A stretch of DNA of 64,000 nt from Nocardia cyriacigeorgica GUH-2 (GCF_000284035.1 NC_016887.1:5952001-6016000); one strand, 5' to 3'. Numbered from the stretch's first letter, positions 16,964-25,521 are shown. Numbers and translations: made by a program. Notes: generated from the sequence alone by a model not told the origin.

Positions 16964-17562
16964 GTGAAGATCGCAGTCATCGGCGCCTCCGGCAATCTCG
17001 GCGGTGCGGTGGCCCGTGCGGCCGCCACCCGCGGACTCGAGGTCACCCCGCTCGGCCGCAACGACATGGACGTCACCGATCCGGCCTCGATCACCAGCGC
17101 CGTGGCCGGACACGAGGCCGTGGTCGCGGCCGTCAAGGGCGAGGACCGCCTGGTACCCCGCGCGGCCGCCGCGCTGCTCGAAGCACTCCCGCTCGCCGGG
17201 GTGGACCGCCTGATATTCCTCGGCGGGGGCGGCAGTCTGGAATACGCGCCCGGGCAGCGCTTCGTCGACTCTCCGGACTTTCCGGCGCAGTATCTGCAGA
17301 CGGCCCGCGATCAGGCCGAAGCATTGGAGATCTTCCGCGGTTCCGCGTCGCCGCTGCGCTGGTCCTACGTCAGCCCGCCCCCGGTGCACCTGATTCCGGG
17401 CGCGGCCACCGGAACCTATCGCGCGCAGGCCCGCGACACCCCGATCGTGGATGCCACCGGCGACAGCCGGATCACCTCACTGTCGGCGACTACGCCGACG
17501 CCGTCGTCGACGCAGTGCGCAACGGCTCCTTCATCCGGCAGCGCTTCACCGTCGCGTACTGA
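16964..17562 (+). pseudogene. NAD(P)H-binding (NmrA/SDR-a-like) oxidoreductase, frameshifted near its 3' end
   Basis: The N-terminus has the Rossmann motif GASGNLGGAV, and about 170 residues follow the NAD(P)H-binding family, with FLGGGGSLEYAPG in the middle. After GDSRIT (about 17476) the frame loses family character and becomes Ser/Thr/Pro-rich up to a stop at 17675. In the next frame the expected C-terminus is intact: LTVGDYADAVVDAVRNG, then FIRQRFTVAY and a stop at 17560-17562. Restoring one C in the CC at 17475-17476 joins both parts as a normal protein of about 200 residues. It is either a recent one-base deletion or a sequencing error. It faces the AraC-type regulator. Confidence 0.85.
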
Positions 17563-17681
17563 GCCGGCATCCGGCGCACCGCCGGCCTCCGAAGCGCGCC
17601 ACCAGCCGCTCGATTCTTCGGCGTCTCGGTTCCGGTCAGCGGAGTCCCGCCCATCCCCTGAGCGGCGGGGAAGCTAGATTG

Positions 17682-19247
17682 GTGATCGTGTCAGCGCCTC
17701 TGGAAGCGGTCAAACAGACCATGCATACGCGCTGGCCGCTGTACCTGACGTCGATGCTGTTGGCCAATGCCTTCGGCGCGGTGCTGGTCTGGGCGTTCAT
17801 CCAGTACGGACTGCCCATACCCGAAGGTGAGGCCGCCGGACCGCGCCAGGTGGGCCTGCTGATCCCGGCGCTGGTCTTCGTGATCGGTGGCCTGCTCAGC
17901 GTGGTCTGCTCGGCGTGGATGCTGCGGCCGGTGATGCGGTGGCAGGTGCGCGGCGGCCCGCCGAGCCGGCAGGAGCAGATGGCCGCCCTGCACGCACCGC
18001 TGCGGCAGTCGATCCTGCATCTGGCGTTGTGGATCGTCGGCGGCGCGGTGCTGGCCTCGCTGATCATCGTCGACACGCCCGAGCTGGCCGGTGCGGTGAT
18101 CGTCACCGAATGTATGGCGGCGACCATCGTGTTCGGCTTCACCTACATGCTCGGTGAACGCATCCTGCGCCCGGTCGCCGCCGAGGCGCTCACCGCGGGC
18201 ACCTTCGACCACACCCTCACCCCCGGCGTCGGCACCCGGATGGCGATGACCTGGGGCATGGGCACGTTCGCGCCCACCATCGCGATCGTGCTGCTGTGCG
18301 TCACCCAGATCTCCTCCGACATCAAGTTCTCCGCGCAGTCGCTGGCGGTGTCGATCCTGCTGCTGTGCGGTGTGGTGATCATGCAGGCGCTGGCGTTGTC
18401 CATGCTCACCGCCTCCAGCATCTCCGATCCGGTGCGCCAGCTCAGCCAGGCCATCGACCGGGTGCAGGCCGGCGCGCGCGATGTGCAGGTCGAGGTGTTC
18501 GACGGCAGTGAGATCGGGCTGTTGCAGGTGGGCTTCAACCGGATGATGGAAGAGGCCGCCAAACGTCAGCAGCTCCAGGAGTTGTTCGGCCAGCATGTGG
18601 GCGCCGAGGTGGCCCAGCGCGCGCTCGACTACGGCACCGAGCTCGGTGGTGAGACCCGGTTCGTCGCGGTGCTGTTCGTGGACATGGTCGGCTCCACCGC
18701 CACCGCCGCCGAGCGCCCGCCCACCGAGGTGGTGAGCCTGCTCAACGAGTTCTTCCGGGTGGTGGTCGACGTGATCGACCGGCACCACGGGTTCGTCAAC
18801 AAGTTCGTCGGTGACGCCGCGCTGGCGATCTTCGGCGCGCCACTGGACCGCCCGGACGCCCCCGCCGCCGCCTTGGCCGCGGCCCGGGAATTGCGTGAGG
18901 CCCTGCGCGAGGTGCACGGCCTGGATATCGGTATCGGCGTGTCGGCCGGGCTGGCCGTCGCGGGAAATATCGGTGCCGCCAATCGTTTCGAATACACCGT
19001 CATCGGAGATCCGGTCAACGAGGCCTCGCGACTGACCGAGCTGGCCAAAGACCAGCCCGGCCGGGTGCTCGCCTCGGGCTCGGCGCTGTATTTCGCCGAT
19101 GAAAGTGAGCAAGAGTTTTGGGTGACCGGCGACGAGGTACAGCTGCGTGGACGGCGCAGAAAAACCCGATTGGCCTGGCCCAAGAACGGCGCGGAGGCCA
19201 CCGGCGATGCAGACGAAGACGAAGAACAGGTGCGTTCGTTAGGCTGA
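17682..19247 (+). CDS. Membrane class III adenylate/guanylate cyclase with HAMP domain
   Basis: Synthesises cAMP (or cGMP) from the nucleoside triphosphate. The N-terminal half has about six membrane helices, followed by a HAMP linker (SSISDPVRQLSQAIDRVQAG). The C-terminal class III catalytic domain has metal-binding D334 in VLFVDMVGST and D378 in KFVGDAALAIFG, and later GNIGAANRFEYTVIGDPVN. The layout matches the Rv1318c-Rv1320c/Rv3645 group. The GTG at 17682 follows GGGGAA; a GTG at 17688 is possible. The downstream flippase-like gene begins four bases after the stop. Confidence 0.93.
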   Translation: MIVSAPLEAVKQTMHTRWPLYLTSMLLANAFGAVLVWAFIQYGLPIPEGEAAGPRQVGLLIPALVFVIGGLLSVVCSAWMLRPVMRWQVRGGPPSRQEQMAALHAPLRQSILHLALWIVGGAVLASLIIVDTPELAGAVIVTECMAATIVFGFTYMLGERILRPVAAEALTAGTFDHTLTPGVGTRMAMTWGMGTFAPTIAIVLLCVTQISSDIKFSAQSLAVSILLLCGVVIMQALALSMLTASSISDPVRQLSQAIDRVQAGARDVQVEVFDGSEIGLLQVGFNRMMEEAAKRQQLQELFGQHVGAEVAQRALDYGTELGGETRFVAVLFVDMVGSTATAAERPPTEVVSLLNEFFRVVVDVIDRHHGFVNKFVGDAALAIFGAPLDRPDAPAAALAAARELREALREVHGLDIGIGVSAGLAVAGNIGAANRFEYTVIGDPVNEASRLTELAKDQPGRVLASGSALYFADESEQEFWVTGDEVQLRGRRRKTRLAWPKNGAEATGDADEDEEQVRSLG

Positions 19248-19251
19248 CCGC

Positions 19252-20346
19252 GTGACGGCCAACGGCGCTCCAGCAGGCGATTCTGTCTCGCCTGCGGCTA
19301 CGGACGCGCCGGCCCGGCGGAATTTCCGGTGGCTGAAATGGGTCGCCGGTGTGGCTTTGCTCGCATTGTTGATCGGCGAGGCCATCTATCTCTGGCCACG
19401 ATTGCACGAATCCTGGCGCACCCTCACCGAAATCCATTGGGGCTGGGTAGCGCTGTGTATCGCATTCCAGGCGATGTCGATGAGCGGGTTCGGCCGGTTG
19501 CAGAAACAACTGCTCGGCGCCGGCGGGGTGCGGGTCAGCCAGCGCAAATCGGTAGCCGTTGTCTATGGCGCGACGGCCATGTCGGTGACGCTGCCTGCCG
19601 GGCAAGTCTTCTCCACCGCGTTCACCTATCGGCAGACCCGGCGCTGGGGGGCGAGCCCGGTGGTCGCGTCCTGGCAGCTGGTGTTCTCCGGTGTGGTCGC
19701 CGCGGCGGGGCTGGCCTTGCTCGGCTTCGGCGGTGCGCTGCTGGTCGGCAACCGGGTCGGGCCGGTCAAGCTGATCGTGACGGTGCTGGCCATCGTCGCC
19801 CTGGTGTGGGCGGGCAACTACATCTCGCGCAATCCCGGCGCGCTCGAGGCGGTGCTGCGCCGCGCGCTCGCGCTGCTGAACCGGATGCGTAAGCAGCCGC
19901 CGGACCACGGCATGTCCAAGGTCACCGACATGCTGGCTCAGCTGGAGTCGGTCGATCTCGGCACCCGGGACGGCGCGTGGGTGGCCGGCTGGGCCGTGGT
20001 GCACCGCATCGCCGACGTGGCCTGTCTCGGTGCGGCTTGCTACGCGGTGGGCGGCGATCCGAAATGGGCCGGCCTGCTGATCGCATTCGCCGCCGGTAAA
20101 GCGGTCGGTTCGATTCCGTTCGCGCCGGGCGGCATCGTCTACGTGGACGCGACCTTGATCTACGGTCTCACCGCCGCCGCGGGATTGCCCGCCGCGCAGG
20201 CCGTCGCCGCCGCATTCGTCTATCGGCTGGTGAGTTTCATTCTGGTGGCGATCATCGGCTGGATCGTTTTCGCGTTCGGTTTCCGCACCAAACAGGCCGA
20301 CGAGGTGGAATACGAAAAGGAATTCGAGCAGCGTCGCACCGTGTAG
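19252..20346 (+). CDS. Lysylphosphatidylglycerol synthase TM-domain (flippase-like) protein
   Basis: A 364-residue integral membrane protein of the PF03706/YbhN family. It has a short hydrophilic N-terminus, about eight helices, and conserved-looking loops such as GATAMSVTLPAGQVFSTAFTYRQTRRWG and SIPFAPGGIVYVDATLIYGL. The aminoacyl-transferase domain of MprF is absent, so only the flippase-like module remains; a lipid-transport role is inferred. The GTG start lies four bases after the cyclase stop, indicating co-transcription. Confidence 0.85.
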   Translation: MTANGAPAGDSVSPAATDAPARRNFRWLKWVAGVALLALLIGEAIYLWPRLHESWRTLTEIHWGWVALCIAFQAMSMSGFGRLQKQLLGAGGVRVSQRKSVAVVYGATAMSVTLPAGQVFSTAFTYRQTRRWGASPVVASWQLVFSGVVAAAGLALLGFGGALLVGNRVGPVKLIVTVLAIVALVWAGNYISRNPGALEAVLRRALALLNRMRKQPPDHGMSKVTDMLAQLESVDLGTRDGAWVAGWAVVHRIADVACLGAACYAVGGDPKWAGLLIAFAAGKAVGSIPFAPGGIVYVDATLIYGLTAAAGLPAAQAVAAAFVYRLVSFILVAIIGWIVFAFGFRTKQADEVEYEKEFEQRRTV

Positions 20347-20393
20347 CCGTGGCGTGGCGGGGGATTGATTGAAACGAACACTAAGCTGACCGG

Positions 20394-20765
20394 GTGAGGA
20401 TTTTCCTGCCGTTGCTGGTCGATGCCCTGCTGGTGGTCCTGTTCTGCGCGATCGGACGGCAAAGTCACGACGAAGCGGTGCTCGCCGGATTGTTGCGGAC
20501 GGTATGGCCGTTCGCCATCGGATTGGCGGTCGGCTGGGTGGTCGCGGTGGCCGCTGCGAGCCGGATGTACGGCGAGAGCGCCCGTTTCGACGGCAGTTCC
20601 CTGTGGCCGACCGGCGTGCTGGTCTGGCTGGGCACTCTGGCCGGCGGCATGCTGTTGCGCTCGATCAGCGGTCAGGGCACCGCATTCAGCTTCATGCTGG
20701 TGGCCTCGGCCGTGCTGGCCTTGTTCCTGCTCGGCTGGCGCGCGGCCTGGACCGCGATCAACTGA
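20394..20765 (+). CDS. DUF3054 family membrane protein
   Basis: A 123-residue protein with four predicted membrane helices. LVVLFCAIGRQSHDE near the N-terminus and WPTGVLVWLGTLAGGMLLR are typical of DUF3054, a family of unknown function common in actinobacteria. GTG start. It is 47 bases after the flippase-like gene and may share its transcript. Confidence 0.85.
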   Translation: MRIFLPLLVDALLVVLFCAIGRQSHDEAVLAGLLRTVWPFAIGLAVGWVVAVAAASRMYGESARFDGSSLWPTGVLVWLGTLAGGMLLRSISGQGTAFSFMLVASAVLALFLLGWRAAWTAIN

Positions 20766-20811
20766 TCCGGTCCAGGGCACGCGCGGTTCCGGAATCGAGC
20801 GGCTCAGGACT

Positions 20812-20825
20812 CCCGCGGTTGCGGG
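20812..20825. terminator. Short hairpin between convergent genes
   Basis: CCCGC-GGTT-GCGGG forms a perfect 5-bp stem in the 70-base gap between the DUF3054 stop and the stop of the penicillin-binding-like gene. It is short, so a weak candidate. Confidence 0.3.
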
Positions 20826-20835
20826 CCCGGCCGGC

Positions 20836-22524
20836 TCACGGCTCGGGCTTGGTGAACGAGCGGAACATCCGGGCCGCCATGCGCACCGCCGCGTCGCCGC
20901 CGTCGATATTGTCGATGTGGACCGCGAAGGCCAGATCGCCCAGCGTGGCGATCAACCAGCCGTCCTCGCCCGCTTCGGCGACGAAGCCGGTGACCCCGCC
21001 GTACATTCGCAGCTCCGCCATCCGCGGATCGTTCATCCCGTCACGCATCATGGTGCGCAGCCGATCGGTGACCGGCGCGGGCAACGGGTCCAGCTGAGCA
21101 TCGGTTTCGCTGGGCCGTCCGCGCTCGATCATCGGCGGCGGCACCGAGCCGCGCGCGATGGTCGCGGCGGCGATCGCCATCCCGAACGGGCTGGCCAGCA
21201 CCGCATCCGCGCCTGCACCCTGCCGGACCTGCTCGGCGCTGCGCCCCGAAATCGCCAGCCGCCCGGTGACCTCGTCCAGCCCCGGCACCCGGAAATCGAT
21301 GCCGACACCGAGTTTGGTCGCCGCCTCCGCGGCCTCCTGCACCGAGACGTCCGCCGGCGCCTTGCCCTTTTCGACGGCGACGATATTGCGGAACAGCTCG
21401 ATGTTCGCGCCGATCGGGTAGAGCCCGGTGAAGGCCACCGGACCGTGCTCGCTCGCGTATCCGTTCTGCGCGACCGCGACCACCGCGCCGGTGGAAGGCT
21501 GGATCGCCACCAGCGACGCGGGCGTGGCCACGCTGACCACCGCGTCCAAGGCGGCCCGCTGCAACTTCTGGTCCATGGTCGCGGCGATATCCGGCCCGGC
21601 CGGGCCCTGCTCACCGGCCAGCTGGGTGATGAATCGGCCGTCCTTCTCGAACAACTGCACAGCCCAGCCCGAGTGCGCCTGCTGGCTGTCTTCCCAGACC
21701 TCGGCCAGCCCGTCCAGCATGGGCGAACGCACCCGCCGGTCGACGGAGATGACGCGCGGCTGCTTCTCCATCACCACACCGGGGATGGGCGCCATCAGCG
21801 GCTCGAGGATATTGAAATCGCCGTCCCGCAGGCTGACCGCGACGATCGGTTTGCCCTGCGAGGAAGCCAGCTGCTGCATCAGGTACGGCCCGGTAATCAG
21901 CGAGGCGACCGGCTCGATCGCGGCCGCGAGGGCATTGGTCGAGGCGACCGGATCGGGCATGCGCGCCGGATCCAGTTTGATCACGTTGATGTTCTGCTCG
22001 GCCATCAGCGGTTCGCCGACGATATCGACCACGCGCGGTGGCGGTTTCGGCGTGGTGCGCACCAGCTTGACGTCGCGGGTGTGGCTCAGCTGCGGCATGA
22101 CGATCGCCGGGTCCCAGGAGATCCGCCAGCCGATGGCGAGTTTTCGCACCGAACCTTCGATGCTGTAGTTCCAGTCCTTGCCCTCGCCGAAATTCCAGTC
22201 GACGTCCATGCTGAACAGACCGGAGGCCGGGTCGAGTTCGATGAATTGGGTTTTCTCGTAATCGACTTCGCCTGATTCCAGGCCCTCGAACATTTGCTTC
22301 AGGGTTGCCGAGGCCGCAGTGGGGTAGGACGTCAGCTCCGCGGCGGCCGCGTAGTCATGCTCATCGAGCAGCTCGGTGAACCGCTCGACGACAGCCTCGG
22401 CTTCGTTCGGCTGCTCACTCAGACCACACGATCCCATCGCGAATACCAGAGCCGCCACCCCCGTGAGGGCCAGTGCGCCCCGGAAGCGAAAGCGGCGGGA
22501 TCCCCACACATCCATGTCGCCCAC
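20836..22524 (-). CDS. Degenerate penicillin-binding (transpeptidase-like) lipoprotein
   Basis: A 562-residue protein with the architecture of mycobacterial PBP lipoprotein Rv2864c: N-terminal signal with a plausible lipobox (MGSC), an NTF2-like MecA_N domain (AVVERFTELLDEHDYAAAAELT), a dimerisation segment and a transpeptidase-like domain. The active site is lost. At the SxxK position (usually PGSTFK) the sequence is YPIGANIEL, so Ser becomes Ala373 and Lys becomes Glu376. The KTG box is GGVTGF, with Val511 for Lys. The fold landmarks are otherwise kept (GLYPIGANIELF, SPFGMAIAAATIARG). It is thus probably a pseudoenzyme with a structural or beta-lactam-independent regulatory role in the wall. 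Confidence 0.85.
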   Translation of the reverse strand: MGDMDVWGSRRFRFRGALALTGVAALVFAMGSCGLSEQPNEAEAVVERFTELLDEHDYAAAAELTSYPTAASATLKQMFEGLESGEVDYEKTQFIELDPASGLFSMDVDWNFGEGKDWNYSIEGSVRKLAIGWRISWDPAIVMPQLSHTRDVKLVRTTPKPPPRVVDIVGEPLMAEQNINVIKLDPARMPDPVASTNALAAAIEPVASLITGPYLMQQLASSQGKPIVAVSLRDGDFNILEPLMAPIPGVVMEKQPRVISVDRRVRSPMLDGLAEVWEDSQQAHSGWAVQLFEKDGRFITQLAGEQGPAGPDIAATMDQKLQRAALDAVVSVATPASLVAIQPSTGAVVAVAQNGYASEHGPVAFTGLYPIGANIELFRNIVAVEKGKAPADVSVQEAAEAATKLGVGIDFRVPGLDEVTGRLAISGRSAEQVRQGAGADAVLASPFGMAIAAATIARGSVPPPMIERGRPSETDAQLDPLPAPVTDRLRTMMRDGMNDPRMAELRMYGGVTGFVAEAGEDGWLIATLGDLAFAVHIDNIDGGDAAVRMAARMFRSFTKPEP

Positions 22525-22825
22525 TCTTCACTCTTGTCACTCCAGTAACAAGACCACCGTACCTGAAAAATCCCTGTTTGCGGCGCCCCCCGAGCCGGGA
22601 GAGCAACCCGTACACAACGATGCCAATTGTGCCCGATCCCTCCCGTCTCCGAAGCCGATCACCAACGTCGTCCGGCGGCCCGAAGACCACCGGCGCAGCT
22701 ACCGTACCGACCCAGCCGTCGCCGTGTGCAGATACCACCGAACTCGGCGTTTCACATTAGATACCCGATCCCGTCCGCGGCCAATCGCGAAGGTCCGGCG
22801 CACCCGGATCGGTAAGGTTGCCGGC
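22525..22825. other. 301-bp divergent intergenic region with inverted repeat
   Basis: This gap separates the PBP-like lipoprotein from aroQ. At 22533-22552 CTTGTCAC-TCCA-GTAACAAG forms 8-bp arms with one mismatch, only nine bases from the lipoprotein start codon, and could be an operator or a 5'-UTR hairpin. No convincing gene is seen in the remainder. Confidence 0.5.
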
Positions 22826-23299
22826 ATGTCCGATACCGCCGCGCCGACGTTGCCGATCCTGGTGCTCAACGGTCCCAATCTGAATATGCTCGGCGTGCGC
22901 CAGCCGGAGATCTACGGCTCCGAGACCCTCGCCGACGTGGTCGAGCTGTGCACCCGCACCGGCGCGGGCCTGGGCCGCGAAGTGCGGGCCTTCCAGTCGA
23001 ATTCCGAGGGCGCGCTGATCGATGAGATCCACGCGGCGCGCGGGACGGTCTCGGGCATCGTCATCAATCCCGGCGGGCTCACCCATACCTCGGTCGCGTT
23101 GCGCGACGCGCTGGTGATTCCCGAGGTGCCGATCGTGGAGGTGCACGTGAGCAATGTGCATGCCCGCGAGGAGTTCCGGCACCACTCCTTCATCTCGCCC
23201 ATCGCCACCGCGGTGATCGCCGGGATGGGCGTGTTCGGATACGCGGCGGCGATCGAATTTCTGGTGCGGCGGGCGAGTGCCGAGAGTGCGCGGCGCTGA
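22826..23299 (+). CDS. aroQ: Type II 3-dehydroquinate dehydratase
   Basis: Third enzyme of the shikimate pathway: dehydrates 3-dehydroquinate to 3-dehydroshikimate. The 157-residue length is normal for the dodecameric type II enzyme. Signature NGPNLNMLGVRQPEIYG carries the catalytic Tyr30; the Asn in INPGGLTHTSVALRDAL and the His in EVHVSNVHAREEFRH complete the active site. The ATG at 22826 gives the family N-terminus, although the frame is open further upstream. It stands alone rather than with aroB/aroK. Confidence 0.95.
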   Translation: MSDTAAPTLPILVLNGPNLNMLGVRQPEIYGSETLADVVELCTRTGAGLGREVRAFQSNSEGALIDEIHAARGTVSGIVINPGGLTHTSVALRDALVIPEVPIVEVHVSNVHAREEFRHHSFISPIATAVIAGMGVFGYAAAIEFLVRRASAESARR

Positions 23300-23752
23300 T
23301 CAGGCGATGCGGAACACGGGAAAGCCCGGCGCGATCGCGGCCAGCTCCGCGTCGGTGGCGTCCTTGGTGACGCCCTCGAAGAACCGGCCGACCTCCCAGC
23401 CCCAGCGCTTCAGGTAGGCGCGCAGCAGCGGCACCTTGTCGGCGTCGTCGATCTCGCGCGCGGTGAACGGCTCGACCTTGCGTCCCAGCCGCAACTCGCC
23501 CTCGCCGGCGACCCGCAGATTCCGCACCCACTGGGTGTGCCCGCGCGGTGCGACCAGGTAGCGCTCGCCGTCGATGTCCATGACGTTGACCAGCGTGCTG
23601 CGCCACTGCCCACTCTTGCGGCCGCGCACCGCCAGCAGCCGGGAGCCCATGATGCTGATGCCGAGCTTGGGCAGGGCGTTCATGATCCGATTCAGTGTCG
23701 CCTCCCCACGTCCGGGGCCGATGTAGCGGGTCGCCGCGTTGGTGCCGTTCAT
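23300..23752 (-). CDS. Deazaflavin (F420)-dependent nitroreductase-family protein
   Basis: A 150-residue member of the Ddn-like family, which uses reduced F420. Family features are LLAVRGRKSGQWRSTLVNV and the following YLVAPRGHTQWVRNLR, the F420-binding core. The natural substrate is unknown; quinones or other electrophiles are usual for this group. The stop abuts the aroQ stop. Its upstream region, shared with the TRIC gene, holds several inverted repeats. Confidence 0.88.
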   Translation of the reverse strand: MNGTNAATRYIGPGRGEATLNRIMNALPKLGISIMGSRLLAVRGRKSGQWRSTLVNVMDIDGERYLVAPRGHTQWVRNLRVAGEGELRLGRKVEPFTAREIDDADKVPLLRAYLKRWGWEVGRFFEGVTKDATDAELAAIAPGFPVFRIA

Positions 23753-23767
23753 TTTCCGTCTCCTTGT

Positions 23768-23833
23768 GAGCGCTGCTCTCTGTTGAGATCAACAGTCTCA
23801 CGCGCTGCCCGTTTTCGTCAAGAGCAGTGCTCT
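23768..23833. promoter_or_regulatory. Cluster of inverted repeats in a divergent promoter region
   Basis: Three palindromic elements lie between the Ddn-like gene and the TRIC gene: GAGCGCTGCTC (23768-23778), TGTTGAGATCAACA (23781-23794, perfect 6-bp arms) and AGAGCAGTGCTCT (23821-23833, perfect 6-bp arms). The first and third share GAGC-N3-GCTC and are spaced about five helical turns apart, as expected for two operators of one dimeric (TetR-like) repressor. No regulator gene is adjacent. Confidence 0.55.
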
Positions 23834-23902
23834 CACTTTGCGGCGTGGCCCGGTCGGCGTGGTCCGGTCGCTACGGGTGCGCCCCTGGTGGACGATGGTC
23901 GG

Positions 23903-24547
23903 GTGGCGGCGGCTGATCTCACCGATCTGTTTTTCGTGCTCGACCTGAGCGGCGTACTCGCGAACGCGATCCTGGGTGGGGTGCTGGCGCGGGCCGAGCG
24001 GTTCGATCCGATCGGCTTCGTGACGCTGGCGATCCTGTCCGGGCTCGGCGGCGGCCTGATCCGCGACACCCTGCTGCAACGCGGCACCCCCATCGCCCTC
24101 ACCAACTACGCCTATTTGGTGACGGCACTCGCCGGCGCCTTGATCGCGTTCGTCCTGCTCATCGAGGGCAAGATCTGGGACCGCACATTCCTGTTCGTCG
24201 ACGCCGCCGCCCTCGGCTGCTGGGCCGCAACCGGCGCCCAGAAAACCCTGGCAGTGGGCTTGGGGTGGCTGCCTGCGATCCTGCTCGGCACCATCACCGC
24301 GGTCGGCGGCGGCATGGTCCGCGATATCGTGCTGCGCCGCACCCCACGCATCTTCGGCGGCAACACCCTCTACGCCACCGCCGCCCTAGCGGCCAGCATC
24401 GTCATGGTCACCCTCGCCGCCGCCGGCCAGCCGACCGCGGGCATGATCTGCGCGACCACCGTCGGCGCCGGCCTGTGCCTGCTTGCCCACTGGCGCGGCT
24501 GGACCCTCCCGGAAAGCCTGCCCCGCCGCGCGGCAGAGCCGGACTGA
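23903..24547 (+). CDS. Trimeric intracellular cation channel (TRIC/YicG, UPF0126) protein
   Basis: About 214 residues with seven predicted helices arranged as two related halves. Each half has a glycine-rich kinked helix followed by Arg-Asp: LSGLGGGLIRDTLLQRG and ITAVGGGMVRDIVLRRTPRIF, the signature of prokaryotic TRIC channels, which conduct K+ and Na+. The GTG at 23903 is preferred; GTG at 23888 is also possible and neither has a strong ribosome-binding site. Confidence 0.85.
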   Translation: MAAADLTDLFFVLDLSGVLANAILGGVLARAERFDPIGFVTLAILSGLGGGLIRDTLLQRGTPIALTNYAYLVTALAGALIAFVLLIEGKIWDRTFLFVDAAALGCWAATGAQKTLAVGLGWLPAILLGTITAVGGGMVRDIVLRRTPRIFGGNTLYATAALAASIVMVTLAAAGQPTAGMICATTVGAGLCLLAHWRGWTLPESLPRRAAEPD

Positions 24548-24560
24548 ACTCTGCCGCGCG
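24527..24560. terminator. Strong bidirectional hairpin terminator
   Basis: A perfect 12-bp stem (CGCGCGGCAGAG with CTCTGCCGCGCG) around a 10-base loop. It spans the TRIC stop and lies just before the ArsR-SRPBCC stop, so it serves both converging genes. Confidence 0.8.
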
Positions 24561-24568
24561 CCGGCCGA

Positions 24569-25366
24569 TCAGCTCTCCACCGGCTCCGGCAGCACATCGC
24601 CGGTTTCCAGCAGCGTTTTCAAACCCGACAGAATCGCGGGCCAGCCGCCTTGAATTCCTTCGAGCACCCGGCTGCCGGGCGCGAAACCGTCGTGGACGAC
24701 GGTCAGCTTGACGACCTCGCCCTGCGGTTCGATCTCGAAGGTGACCTTGGAGCGGGGTTCGGCGGACCATTCGGCGAGTTCGGCTGCGTCCATGCCGAAT
24801 TCCGCGGCGAACTCGGGGCCGATGGTGTGCCAGGTATAGGACAGGCGGCGGGGTGGATCGGACTCGAGCACCACTTGCTCGGGATCCTTGCCGACCCAAT
24901 TACCTTGCTTCCACACCATTTCCGAGCCCTGGCGCCAGTCGGTGTCGAAGGTGGCGCCCCAGTAGCGGCTGGTGAACGTGGGATCGGTAAGGGCCTGCCA
25001 GAGCTTTTCCGGCGTGGTTTTGATGTAGGTGGTGTAGACGAATTCGGTGTCGCTCATCGGACTGGTCTCCAATGCGGATTTCAGGTCGGCGAGGGCGGTG
25101 ACCCGCGCGCGGTGGTAGCGGTTGATCCAGCGGTCGGCGATGGCGTTGATCGGTTCGGCGTTGAGGTAATGCAGTTTTTCGCGGCCACTGCGCCGGGTGG
25201 TGACCAAGTTGGCGGCCTCGAGCACCGCCAGATGTTTGCTCACCGATTGGCGGGCCATATCCAGCTCGGCACACAGTTCGCGCAGGCTCTGCCCATTGCG
25301 GGCCTGCAGGCTGTCGAGCAGCCGCCTGCGGCTGGGGTCGGCCAGCGCTTTGAATACCTCGTCCAT
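24569..25366 (-). CDS. ArsR-type repressor fused to an SRPBCC (AHSA1-like) domain
   Basis: A 265-residue fusion. Residues 1-105 are an ArsR winged helix (MDEVFKALADPSRRRLLDSL, DMARQSVSKHLAVLEAANLV). Residues about 115-265 are an SRPBCC/AHSA1 domain (FVYTTYIKTTPEKLWQALTD, WGATFDTDWRQGSEMVWKQ). In two-gene versions these are adjacent; here both are one frame. The SRPBCC cavity likely binds a small hydrophobic ligand controlling DNA binding. The ATG at 25366 gives the family N-terminus. An 8-bp-arm palindrome just upstream is the likely operator. Confidence 0.9.
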   Translation of the reverse strand: MDEVFKALADPSRRRLLDSLQARNGQSLRELCAELDMARQSVSKHLAVLEAANLVTTRRSGREKLHYLNAEPINAIADRWINRYHRARVTALADLKSALETSPMSDTEFVYTTYIKTTPEKLWQALTDPTFTSRYWGATFDTDWRQGSEMVWKQGNWVGKDPEQVVLESDPPRRLSYTWHTIGPEFAAEFGMDAAELAEWSAEPRSKVTFEIEPQGEVVKLTVVHDGFAPGSRVLEGIQGGWPAILSGLKTLLETGDVLPEPVES

Positions 25367-25383
25367 CGCCGTTCTCTCGTGAT

Positions 25384-25434
25384 ATGCAGCCATCCGGCTG
25401 CATGAATCGAGAATAGGCAACCAAAAGGCTGCAT
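25384..25434. promoter_or_regulatory. Operator-like palindrome plus extra half-site
   Basis: ATGCAGCC-ATCC-GGCTGCAT (25384-25403) is a perfect inverted repeat with 8-bp arms, 17 bases upstream of the ArsR-SRPBCC start codon. A further half-site GGCTGCAT occurs at 25427-25434. The sharing of one 8-mer three times in 51 bp strongly suggests the autoregulatory operator. Confidence 0.7.
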
Positions 25435-25470
25435 GTCAACCAAGAGACCGCGAGCATTGCCACGGCGAAA

Positions 25471-25488
25471 TGTAGTACGTATGCTACA
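25471..25488. promoter_or_regulatory. Imperfect inverted repeat upstream of ABC operon
   Basis: TGTAG...CTACA arms flank TACGTATG, 33 bases before the ABC ATPase start. The AT-rich core could also include a -10 element. The ribosome-binding site GGGAGGG lies closer to the gene. Confidence 0.35.
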
Positions 25489-25521
25489 AACCATCACCAA
25501 CCCACGACAGGGAGGGAAACC

